Assembly (NCBI GenBank): GCA_963662155.1
Contig: OY759269.1
Coordinates: forward strand, 16,424,691-16,488,690
Length of the DNA: 64,000 nucleotides
Direction: 5' to 3'
DNA from: Lamellibrachia columna
Taxonomy: Eukaryota; Annelida; Polychaeta; Sabellida; Siboglinidae
Position numbers and translations under genes: made by a program. The notes under the pieces are model-generated. The model made no database searches. It saw only the letters and a list, made by a program, of their open reading frames with translations, and was not told where the DNA came from. Positions 53,707 to 64,000 of this stretch are shown piece by piece; position 1 is the stretch's first letter, and the number at the start of each line of letters is the position of its first letter.

Positions 53707-54183
53707 GTGTCATTCACTCTGGTTTTCAGCTTCCTTAGACGACAGTGGGCAGCTGTGATGGAGGAACTGGGTCGCTATATACCGCGCATAGACAATGATG
53801 ACGACGACGACGATGATGGCTACGACAGGCCTGCGGCTACAGAAAGTTGGGATGATGAATGTAACGATTATGCTTCCTTTCTTGAGCACAGACAAATGTG
53901 GGCTGCCGTTATGACGGAACTAGGGATGATTCGGCCACTCGAGCGAGTTGAGATGGAAATGTTGCATGCATGCAACGCCCAAGGCGAGCCACGAATGTCG
54001 CTAGCACGATTAGACAAAGAGGCACTAGCACGCCTGCCTCGCTCTGATCGCAGATGGATATGGGAGGCCGTGATGGGCGAATTGATCGTAGCTGTCAAGG
54101 CACGTCATGTCCGACGCATGCAACGGCCTACCAAGTTGATAGACAGACGCGGGAAGTCGCTGCCACGCCTGAACATCGATTGA
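53707..54183 (+). CDS. unknown protein with three WxAVMxEL repeats
   Basis: The only plus-strand gene of the Polinton. The frame is open from 53689; the first ATG is 53758, inside repeat 1. A TTTTCAG splice-acceptor-like site at about 53723-53729 suggests an upstream exon or a spliced leader, so the true start is uncertain. Counted from GTG 53707, three motifs sit about 52 residues apart: WAAVMEEL (14-21), WAAVMTEL (65-72) and WEAVMGEL (119-126), each preceded by Arg/His residues. An Asp run (31-37) and a basic C terminus (RRMQRPTKLIDRRGKSLPRL) complete it. No family recognised. The three-fold repeat argues that it is real. Position next to the terminal repeat is where accessory genes usually sit. 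Confidence 0.65.
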   Translation: MSFTLVFSFLRRQWAAVMEELGRYIPRIDNDDDDDDDGYDRPAATESWDDECNDYASFLEHRQMWAAVMTELGMIRPLERVEMEMLHACNAQGEPRMSLARLDKEALARLPRSDRRWIWEAVMGELIVAVKARHVRRMQRPTKLIDRRGKSLPRLNID

Positions 54184-54430
54184 GATCGAAGAATGATGAA
54201 CACTATGTTTTAATATAATATATCGATATTTTTAAATAAAGCGAAGAACGATGAACAATATTTATATCACTTTAATATGATTTGATATATGGCTATTTTT
54301 AAATAAAGCGAAGAACGATATTTATATGACTATGCTTTAATATGATTTGATATATGGCTATTTTTAAATAATTATATTACTATGATCTGATGTATCGTTA
54401 TTTTTAAATAATAAAGTTTCTTTGTGACTT
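54184..54430 (+). terminator. 3' region with repeated AATAAA signals
   Basis: Three to four diverged tandem units of about 70 bases, each with GATATATGGCTATTTTTAAA-type sequence. AAATAAAG occurs at about 54233 and 54302, and AATAATAAAG at about 54408. These would be alternative polyadenylation signals for the plus-strand gene. Confidence 0.6.
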
Positions 54431-54784
54431 CATTCAATGAGGTGTTGTGTCGATTTTGTCGGTTAACGACGCTAGTAAAAGAAATATGACCACGTTTCAC
54501 CCTGCTACCACATAAAATAACGAACGGATGAATATTTATACACACATCCATGTAGGCTACAGAATGCAGATAGGGTAACGCGGGCTACAACGAACCGGGT
54601 GGTTGTAGGCTATATAATGCGGATAGGGTATCGCGGACGACAATGAGCCAGGGGTTAAATGCCTTGGGGTACAATTAAATTTATTTCGCTCCTTGATGAT
54701 TGGGGTAGCGGTCACGTTAGGGTAGCGGTCACTCCGTTAGGGTCAGGGGTCACCACTGATGAGGTCAGGTCGGGATCATGTCAC
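54431..54784. other. Polinton right non-coding region
   Basis: No gene. Contains GGTTGTAGGCTATATAATGC-type duplicated blocks (54560 and 54600) and, toward the terminal repeat, GTTAGGGTAGCGGTCAC and CGTTAGGGTCAGGGGTCAC, which echo the telomere-like motifs at the other end. Confidence 0.6.
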
Positions 54785-54959
54785 AAAGTTGGGGTTACGA
54801 CGGTTAGGGTTAGCTCCAGTCGCCAGGGGGAGCTCTAGGGGTATATATGTCGCCGCTAGGGGGCGCTTAGGTTACCCAGAAGGCTCTGCGACCGGAAGTC
54901 ACTGGGACCCTCCCTACTGGGCCACTCTTTTGTTCCGTCGTTTCCACTCCTTAACTACT
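54785..54959. repeat. Polinton terminal inverted repeat, right
   Basis: Reverse complement of 42498-42672 with five or six mismatches. It ends CCACTCCTTAACTACT, then the target duplication. CTCF-like blocks lie at 54816-54837 and 54851-54869. Confidence 0.95.
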
Positions 54960-54965
54960 CACGTC
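54960..54965. repeat. Polinton target-site duplication, right
   Basis: CACGTC, identical to 42492-42497. Confidence 0.92.
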
Positions 54966-55967
54966 TACCATGCATTTTGAATAGTCGACCGCATCTGGGT
55001 TCCATGGGAAGAGCCCGCACGGCCGGAAGCCGTTCCGAATGGTAAACTCCTTCGCCGCCACTCCTATCGTCTTGTCGATCAGTGTCGCAAAGTTGACCCT
55101 CGTCACGACAGTGCTGGGGTGTTCCCTATGGAACTCTCTCACCGTCAGTTTCCACGCGTTCTTCAATGGCTTGAAGTCGGACACGTCGGCGGGCTGTAGA
55201 ATGTGTGTCGAGTTCGGGAGAAGTGTGTAGATAATAATGTGTCGTTTAAAGCATTCCTCGGAGAACGTGTACGATATGGGCGACTTGTGGCCATCTAGAA
55301 ACAACACCACCGATTTGCGAATGTTCTGTTGTACAAGGTAAGCGTCGAGGACGTTGACGATGTATTCGAAAAATGTGTCCGAATTCATCCATCAACTATC
55401 GGATAAGCCGATCGCCCACGGTTTTGGCACAGACGCCACGACCTCCCAAGGCGGCCTTTGATAGGGATAAACTATCATCCCGGGCAGCACCTTGCCGTCA
55501 GCAGAGAAGGTCGCCAGCACCGTCAAGGTGTCCTTCTCGTTGCCGCGTTTGAGGTCGTAGACATTCTTCCAACCTCTTGGGCCCAGCACCTTCCCGGACT
55601 TGGGGCAGAGAGAAAAACTAATCTCATCGGTATTTAAGACACGCCTTGGGTCCGCCATGATGTCGGCGAAAGCACTACCTTCATTATTCGACAGTTAGTC
55701 GTTCGTTTTTTCAAACCATTTCCGAATCGATTCCTCTGTCACAGTCGCCCGTACTGCTGTCACGCCCTCTGGTTCGCGAACCACAATCTCGGGGTGTCAG
55801 CGCATGAAACTTCTGTACCAAGTTTCGCCTGGTCGGTTGTCATTGAATGGCGTCTTCCACTGGTCATCTTCAACAATCTTTCTCACCGAATCCAACAGCT
55901 CGCCCTTCTTCTGCGGGTGTCCCGTCTTCGCCAGGTGTACCAGCCAACGCACCAGGTCGTCCTCCTC
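54960..55967 (-). pseudogene. pogo-type (DDE_1) transposase, catalytic part
   Basis: The exon begins at 55967 directly after a TTTTTTCAG acceptor: EEDDLVRWLVHLAKTGHPQK, then WYRSFMRRHPEIVVREPEGV (CENP-B/Tc5-type HTH region). The DDE domain shows the three acids: NTDEISFSLCPKSGKVLG (D1), VVLFLDGHKSPISY (D2) and STHILQPADVSDFKPLKNAW (D3). Two in-frame stops interrupt it (TAA at about 55694 and TGA at 55392-55394), each in place of a likely sense codon and without frame change. It ends at the Polinton duplication and continues in frame at 42497. The 5' exon with the N-terminal DNA-binding domain was not found. Confidence 0.88.
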
Positions 55968-57485
<1,518 letters not shown>

Positions 57486-57510
57486 TACCGCGACGCCAAA
57501 CGGACTTTCT
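57486..57510. repeat. 25-bp inverted repeat, right
   Basis: Exact reverse complement of 40923-40947; see the pogo-type element. Confidence 0.85.
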
Positions 57511-57592
57511 GTGAAGCTGATATGTTTGCGTTTCTAAATGTTGATCGTCATGGAACTGGGAGTGTCCTTTTTAAATTATACCACAGGATGTA

Positions 57593-57707
57593 CACACACG
57601 TACACGCACACGCACACGCACACGCACACGCACACGCACACGCACACGCACAAGCACACGCACACGCACACGTGCACGCGCACGCACACGCACACACACA
57701 CACACAC
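57593..57707. repeat. (CACACG)n / (CA)n microsatellite
   Basis: About fifteen CACACG/GCACAC units with minor interruptions, ending in a pure CA run. His-Ala and Cys-Ala frames through it are repeat translation. Confidence 0.95.
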
Positions 57708-57710
57708 CAC

Positions 57711-58260
57711 ATGATATATCTTGGTGGTCGTTTTAATAGTAACAGAAGCTGAAGGATCATTGAATTAAGTTGTTTATACTCTCACTTATTTTATTTATTA
57801 TCATTTTGCAGGGTAAGCGAAATTACGTTTATACGGTAGTTCCCTCAATAAACCCTGTTTCCACAATTCCTACGTGTTCGTTTTTTGTACATCAAATAAC
57901 ATTAACACAGGGTGAGCAACTGTCCGGTGAGCATTTGTCCGGTGAGCAATTGTCCGTGATTCAATAGACTAATAGTATTACATTTAGCTAGGCGATTACA
58001 TATGTCAGACCTCATTACTGTAACATATAACATAATGTAACAGAATCGGCTTGAACTAGTTAATCTTAAAATGTTTGCGAGAGCATGCTAACCATGTAAA
58101 TAAGCAATGTAATCAAATATATATTGTCATGTTTAGCAACCCATGCATGGGACGAATGCTGGTTAACGATGACATTCACTTGACCTCTTGACCAGGACGG
58201 TCATATGAAGCCTTTTCCACAGAGTCTTCGCCAACCTGGTCTGTCTTCGTGGTGTGAAGT
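57711..58260. other. no recognisable gene
   Basis: Contains three tandem copies of a GTCCGGTGAGCA-type 15-16-bp unit at about 57915-57955, related to the CGGACA motifs of the pogo-type element just upstream. Otherwise AT-rich. Confidence 0.5.
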
Positions 58261-58264
58261 TATG

Positions 58265-59574
<1,310 letters not shown>

Positions 59575-59596
59575 ATAGCAGGTATACTGAAAAAAC

Positions 59597-59869
59597 CCCA
59601 GAAGTAATCACCCCCGGACCCAACCCCCCCGGACATAATCCCCCCCGGACACAATCCCCTCCGGACACAACCCCCCTCCTCGTATAACAATATTTAATTA
59701 CATATATATGAATGTGTGGCAATGTTATCACACCCCCACTGAATACTTTTCTTCTTCTGTCAGTTTCTGAGCTTTTTTGGTGGACATTCATTATAGGACA
59801 ACTTATATCCATCTTTGTTATTGACTACCATGTCATTGACTCAAGAGATTCTACAAAGATGTTTACATT

Positions 59870-59927
<58 letters not shown>

Positions 59928-60287
59928 ACGTATGTACACATAACAGCAGCCTTGCAGTTACTGCCATGGCTTCTGAAACCACCTAGACAGAAAATATGGA
60001 GCCATGTCCCCGAGAGTAACTTGGTTACGGTGAATAGTGCTGATTTTGGGCACACAAAATGTTTATTGGCTTTTTGTTTCCTAATCTTAACTGTGGTCCA
60101 ATTAAAAAGTATAAGGCAATACCCTGGTACATATTCAATTGAACAAGAATGAATAATTTTAGTTATAAAGAACACCATAAAACAAGATAAGAAATAAGTG
60201 TAACAACGAGTCTGAAGATTTAAGGAAGGGGGATTTTGTCCTAGTTGCCAATTGGGGCGGGGGGTTTGACCAGTGGGATTGTGTCCC
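59597..60287. mobile_element. short element with GGACA..CCCC ends
   Basis: The left end (59597-59676) is five GGACA(C/T)AA(C/T)CCCC-type units. The right end (60226-60287) holds GGGGGATTTTGTCC and GTGGGATTGTGTCCC, the inverse orientation. The interior of about 550 bp has an AT microsatellite and no gene. It shares its terminal motif with 37175-37248, so it is probably a non-autonomous relative of the ISL2EU-like remnant there. Confidence 0.55.
59874..59922. repeat. (AT)n microsatellite
   Basis: About 24 TA units inside the short GGACA-ended element. Confidence 0.97.
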
Positions 60288-60314
60288 ACATTCGCGTAGC
60301 TGGGTTGATTGGCT

Positions 60315-60550
60315 TAGATTTAAATGTATCAAGTAAGTTGTTTCTTCTGGCGGCCCCTTGTTCTCTTGCCCTCTAGGGATGTTTTTTTTAAACGGTTTTG
60401 TGCTGAGTGATGTGGCCAAACTAGGAGAGCTTGCGCCGTTTCACCGTTGACAAAAAGGGCGCTTGCTTTCAAGCGAGGGAGCCCACTTGCCTTACATACT
60501 CGGTATTCGCAAGCTTTTTGTTCGGTATAAGAAGTGAAGAGTAGTCTTCT
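60315..60550 (-). pseudogene. LINE C-terminal tail remnant
   Basis: Minus-strand frame with LLVWPHHSAQNRLKKTSLEG followed by KRTRGRQKKQLT. The basic G-K-R-x-R-G-R-Q block is the usual extreme C terminus of RTE/CR1-type LINE ORFs. Nothing upstream supports a longer remnant. Confidence 0.45.
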
Positions 60551-60559
60551 CAAGTATTT

Positions 60560-61855
60560 TATTTAAAATGTGTTGAAAGCCAGTGAGGCAAAAGACCATA
60601 TAGTCAACATTCTACTGAATGATAGCAAATTATCAATACAATATATTTAAATAGATGCAAATCCACTTGTAAGAGAGAAAGATTATCTGACAGAGAACAT
60701 ATTCTGAAGTGCTGTGAATAGTTAATATTGCATAACTTGGACTAGCCAAATTATGCAATATTAAGATAGTTATTCAACTGCTGTAAGAACAGAAAAGTTC
60801 CCTTATTTTAGTCCTAAATTGAGCATAACTGCAGTTGTCGATTTAGCACACAGAAACGCAAAAAAATCGGCCAGCAAAGGAAACAGCGTGTTCAAAAACA
60901 ATTGCATTAACATTATCACCATGTCTTGTACAACGTGATGTCGAGTGCGCAACCAGTTGCTGAATTTTGTATCTTGCACAGTGTCCATGAAGTCTCCTCT
61001 TACGCGAAAAACATTTATATTGACGTGAGTATTGGAGCCTGTTTCATTGACATCTAGAATATGCTTGGAAAGGCATTGGAGTTCTAAGGGTCTGTTGTTT
61101 ACTAACACATTATAAATATATTTACAATTAGTAAAGTCCCAAGGGAAAAGTGAATGTGGTCTCTCTCCTGTGGTAGAAACTGATCACAAATCCACATGTG
61201 GAAGACAAAGTCTGTTTATTATTAATGCAAATCACGCACGTGCAACAAAACATATACAGACACAAATTAATACTGCCAATTAACTGTTATTCATCATTGA
61301 TGCAATTTTCCCAGTAATAAGTTGAAGGGTATTTTTACAGCCTCGAAATCTTCGTGAACATAATGTCAGATTCGCAAAATAATTCAATAATAGTTTGAAT
61401 TTTCTTACAGTTGTATTAATTACTCAGCGTTGTCTTTGATACTATTATTAAACCTATTTTTCTTAAATATTGTAATAACTCTGAGTGATACGAACATGTC
61501 GTGAGGAGCTGACGCAGTCTGTTCGTAAAATTTCTTTACTGCTGAGCATAAATGACTCCGTATCAATATCTCGACCATTTCCAATATTCATTGTTCTTTA
61601 TTACTAAGTTATGTAATTTAGTGTTGGGGAAACGAGTCTAAGATGCGTTAATTTAGACAAGTAAAGTGACAATAATAGATGTGCAAGCACCCTACAAAGT
61701 TGTTGCCACTAACACGATACTTCATTGTTCGTTTGCGAACTTCACGTTCTTCTGTAGTGGTTATATTTGCGAAAGTAACAATTGGTTGTTTCAATACGGT
61801 GTCCATACGTTTATCACACATGCGTCTACTTGTGCATTTCTTGGCCATCGACCAA
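60560..61855. other. no recognisable gene; probable 3' flank of the CTHRC1-like gene
   Basis: AT-rich. It lies downstream of the stop codon of the minus-strand CTHRC1-like gene and may contain its 3' UTR. The minus-strand open frame 60803-61108 (LVNNRPLELQCLSKHILDVN) has no family features. Confidence 0.5.
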
Positions 61856-61858
61856 CAT

Positions 61859-62040
61859 CTAGACAATGACGGTGTTTGCGTTTTCTACGCTAATCTCCTC
61901 GACGATAATACGGACGGTTGACATCCAACCGGTGTGGCTGTCGCCGACATTGTGTGTGCGCTGGACCCCAAACAAAACATCGCCCACGTTCCAGCCGACC
62001 TTCACATTGCCGGCAGCTATGCCTCGGCAGTAGCCTTCCA
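61859..62040 (-). CDS. CTHRC1-like protein, last exon
   Basis: Terminal exon of a secreted collagen triple helix repeat-containing protein 1-like gene. It begins after TTTGTTTCAG (acceptor at 62041-62043) in phase 1 and encodes EGYCRGIAAGNVKVGWNVGD, VLFGVQRTHNVGDSHTGWMS and TVRIIVEEI, ending at TAG 61859-61861. The pattern G-x-C...G.V.VG..VG......D..TGW.S..RI.IEE is the end of the conserved C-terminal globular domain. Joining to the exon at 62634-62841 gives a continuous frame across a 593-bp intron. In vertebrates the family is secreted and acts in Wnt/planar polarity and matrix remodelling; here the role is inferred from family only. Confidence 0.8.
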
Positions 62041-62121
62041 CTGAAACAAATAAACAATTTCGCTGTAGCGAAACTACAGTGTGATGTGTGTGTGTGTTGT
62101 AGTTACCCACAACAGCACGTT

Positions 62122-62266
62122 TCTGTACATGCATGATTTTTCTGTATATGCGTGATCTGTACATGCATGACATGTACATATCTGTATAAGCGTGATCTGT
62201 ACATGCATGACATGTACAGATCGAGATGCATGACATCTGTACATGCATGACATGTACAGATCGAGA
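62122..62266. repeat. palindromic CTGTACATGCATGACATGTACAG-type array
   Basis: Three copies of TGTACATGCATGACATGTAC, itself nearly self-complementary, at about 62157, 62197 and 62237, with extra half units (TGCATGATTTTTCTGTATATG) at the left. The spacing is about 40 bases. Confidence 0.85.
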
Positions 62267-62398
62267 AAAGAATGGCATAATTACGTGGAATTATCGAAGA
62301 AACGGTACAAGCGAGAGTTAGAGTATGCAGCTTTCGCAAGCTGGCAGTCACGACTGCGAGAATCAAGATTGAAACAGACACTTAACAATACTAATAAT

Positions 62399-62426
62399 GC
62401 TACTGCTGCTACTACTACTGCTACTG

Positions 62427-62499
<73 letters not shown>

Positions 62500-62512
62500 C
62501 CCTACTTCTACC
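62399..62512. repeat. (CTA)n microsatellite
   Basis: About 30 CTA/ACT units with a few GCT variants, inside the CTHRC1-like intron. Poly-Thr and poly-Val frames are repeat translation. Confidence 0.97.
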
Positions 62513-62633
62513 ACTACTACCACGATTAGTAATAATAATAATTATTATAATAATACATTAAGCACTTTAAGTGGTCTGAATGTTGTAAATGAAGGAGATA
62601 CAATGTATATGACACCGCTGTATGCCCACCCAC

Positions 62634-62841
62634 CATAAGCTGGCCTGTGCAAATTGCTGTCTCTAGCTTTGGTGTTTAGCTGTGTTTCGATGGTTCTCGG
62701 TTCCTTGCACTCCTGACCGTTGAAGGTGAAGAACCAGCGCCGCGTTGAGCAAAGCTTTGGGCCGGTATTTATCAATCGCAAGTCACCGTTCCACACGACT
62801 CGCAGCACAGTGTCAGTTCGCTTCTTGACGAAATCACACGA
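62634..62841 (-). CDS. CTHRC1-like protein, penultimate exon
   Basis: Preceded by TTTTTTTCACAG (acceptor at 62842-62844). Encodes SCDFVKKRTDTVLRVVWNGD, LRLINTGPKLCSTRRWFFTF and NGQECKEPRTIETQLNTKAR, ending HRPAY plus one base before the GTGGGT donor; the split codon joins to the next exon as Val. The RRWFFTFNGQEC..P.TI block is the hallmark of the CTHRC1 C-terminal domain. The frame is intact. The upstream exons with signal peptide and collagen repeats are not in the recognised sequence and would lie beyond 62.9 kb on the minus strand, perhaps outside the window. Confidence 0.82.
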
Positions 62842-63164
62842 CTGTGAAAAAAAAATGGGACATTACATTGACATATCGATGCACTGATAACTAACGTATA
62901 CTGTCATAACATATAGCAATAGTTCATACATTGGACAATTTATTTCGATGGGTTTGGTACATACGTCAGCGATCATGTAATCGTTAGATCGGTGGAGTGT
63001 TTGGGGGGGGGGGCATTGGGTCATTTGGCTAAATAGTTTTTTCGCATGTAACCTGCTGCGCCACTGCTGGTACTGAATAAGTTCCCCTTTTTTGGTCTCC
63101 CCTTTGCGAGATCCCAGGAAAGTCACTACACTGTTGACTTGGTATAGCAGACGTAGAAAGCGAT

Positions 63165-63330
63165 CGAAGAATACGAGGAAGGCCTACAAAAATGGTGGGA
63201 CGACATAAAGGAGTGGACGAAGCTGGGATGGAATTCATCCAACATGAAAGTGAAAGATGTGTAGAATTTGAAATCCAAAAGTATTCTGCAAATGCGGAGA
63301 AAACATTTAGAGACATATTAATTTTGGTTG
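63165..63330 (+). repeat. diverged repeat, probably a LINE 3' tail, copy 2
   Basis: Plus-strand frames give WWDDIKEWTKLGWNSS; the DNA matches 13800-13960 over TGG.GGGACGACATAA, GAACACGAAAGTGAAAGA-like and GCGGAGAAAAC.TTTAGAGA blocks. Confidence 0.5.
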
Positions 63331-63484
63331 CGTCGACATTGTCTCTGCAGCTGGCAATGTTTTTTTTCTCCAAAATAACAAACATACTCACGTAAGTAAG
63401 ACCGTATTCTTTTGCATAATTCAATTTCTGAGTTGAACACTGCTTCAGGTTGACACCTGATCTGCTGCTTTCCACGACATCACC

Positions 63485-63570
63485 TGCAATGACAGGACAG
63501 ATGTAAAGGTATGTTCTTATATAGCATGACATACGGTCTTTAAGATCGCTATACTTCATACTTCACCATC
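63485..63570 (-). repeat. tail-like repeat, inverted copy of 18889-18975
   Basis: Reads, reverse-complemented, GGTGAAGTATGAAGTATAGC, GATCTTAAAGACC and CATGCTATATAAGAACATAC. Confidence 0.65.
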
Positions 63571-63832
63571 TGTCACTTCACTTCCTGCACAAGTCGTCGT
63601 ATTGCACATATTCGCCAGATGGCATCACTATTTTGGCTTCTGACGTTATAAACCACACAGACAACAAAGGTGTATATTGAGTTCAACGCCCTTTGTAACA
63701 GAGCAGCCGTAGTAGATGATGATAGTGATGACGAACCTTTTCAAAGACAGCATCGCTGTAACTAGAGTTTTCTTTGACGAAAACAATAATGAACAATGGA
63801 CAGTTATCGTTTTCTCAGCGGCACGTGAATGA

Positions 63833-63905
63833 GAATGTGTTCACTGATGCATGTCCATGGCTTATCGTAGTACTTCTGGTGTGTTGTATTGGCGCATTTC
63901 ACTTA
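63833..63905. repeat. dispersed repeat, copy 2
   Basis: Matches 10151-10245 in TGTGTTCACTGATGCATGTC, GGCTTATC and GCGCATTTCAC. Confidence 0.6.
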
Positions 63906-64000
63906 CATAACCCTCTTCCTTCATACTGGTGCATCAGACAGAAACAAGACATTTCCACTTATGATTGTCAGCCTGACACCAGGTGAGGTGCATTTCGCGT

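Larger units (their letters stand above)
42498..54959 (-). mobile_element. Polinton/Maverick (adintovirus-like), degraded
   Basis: A 12,462-bp element with 175-bp terminal inverted repeats starting AGTAGTTAAGGAGTGG and a 6-bp duplication. Gene order from the right on the minus strand: PolB, ATPase, GG-tailed basic protein, proline-rich conserved protein, small membrane ORF, integrase, membrane protein, minor capsid, basic GG protein, major capsid, protease. One unrelated gene is on the plus strand at the right end. This is the standard set for a virus-like transposon able to make virions. Most genes carry stops or frameshifts, so this copy is a fossil. Its GC content is clearly higher than that of the AT-rich flanks. 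Confidence 0.97.
62041..62633 (-). other. intron of the CTHRC1-like gene
   Basis: Starts GTGGGTGGGC at 62633 and ends TTTCAG at 62041, obeying GT-AG. It contains the (CTA)n microsatellite and the palindromic ACATGCATGACATGT array. Confidence 0.75.
62845..64000. other. upstream flank/intron with diverged repeats
   Basis: No exon recognised. Contains the decayed LINE-tail block at 63165-63330, the inverted tail-like repeat at 63485-63570, and the copy of the 10.15-kb repeat at 63833-63905. Part of this set also occurs at 10-14 kb, in the same orientation for two of the three. Confidence 0.5.

Noticed and set aside
42498..54959. Intact, potentially active virus-like element
   Set aside because: Stops or frameshifts occur in polymerase, ATPase, integrase, both capsid genes and two small genes, and catalytic residues are substituted in integrase and protease.

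Overview
The window looks like a transposon-dense stretch of an animal nuclear genome. No bacterial features are present. I favour a marine invertebrate deuterostome, with a lancelet the best guess: there are spliced exons of a collagen triple helix repeat-containing protein 1 (CTHRC1)-like gene with a second diverged copy, a very mixed set of LINEs, a Penelope-like element, DNA transposons and a Polinton, and TTAGGG-type motifs. The species is inference; no search was possible. Almost everything recognisable is a mobile element, and almost every element is broken.

Layout. 1-2 kb: unannotated AT-rich DNA with one hairpin. 2-8.6 kb: a minus-strand CR1-like LINE split by a complete RTE-type LINE (3494-6841) with a clean 8-bp target duplication. 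8.6-17.7 kb: mostly unclassified, with two diverged copies of a ~0.9 kb repeat (10.7 and 14.0 kb), a possible MITE and a 57-bp minisatellite. 17.8-21 kb: a Penelope-like reverse transcriptase cut off by a CA microsatellite, an L2-like LINE tail and a degraded LINE. 21.5 kb: a broken copy of a CTHRC1-like exon. 24.5-27.4 kb: a broken member of an uncharacterised multicopy gene family, followed by a CACTA/tnp2-like transposase fragment. 27.6-36.4 kb: one two-ORF LINE whose ORF1 is interrupted by a 3.56-kb DNA transposon with ACGT-rich terminal arrays. 37.2-38.7 kb: remnants of an ISL2EU-like transposon. 38.9-40.3 and 58.3-59.6 kb: two copies of an AATTAA-rich element.

The centrepiece is at 40.9-57.5 kb: a pogo-type DNA transposon whose transposase gene was hit by a Polinton/Maverick (42498-54959; 175-bp inverted repeats; 6-bp duplication CACGTC). 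The pogo reading frame stays in register across the insertion site. The Polinton carries the expected replication and virion gene set on the minus strand: protein-primed DNA polymerase B, packaging ATPase, integrase with chromodomain, adenain-like protease, major and minor capsid proteins, a GG-containing basic virion protein, and several small conserved proteins. One unrelated plus-strand gene lies at the right end; it has three repeats of a WxAVMxEL motif and I do not recognise it. The Polinton is a fossil: stops or frameshifts hit most genes, and catalytic residues are lost in the integrase and protease.

60-64 kb: a LINE tail remnant, then the last two recognised exons of the CTHRC1-like gene on the minus strand (62634-62841 and 61859-62040), the only host gene I can support.
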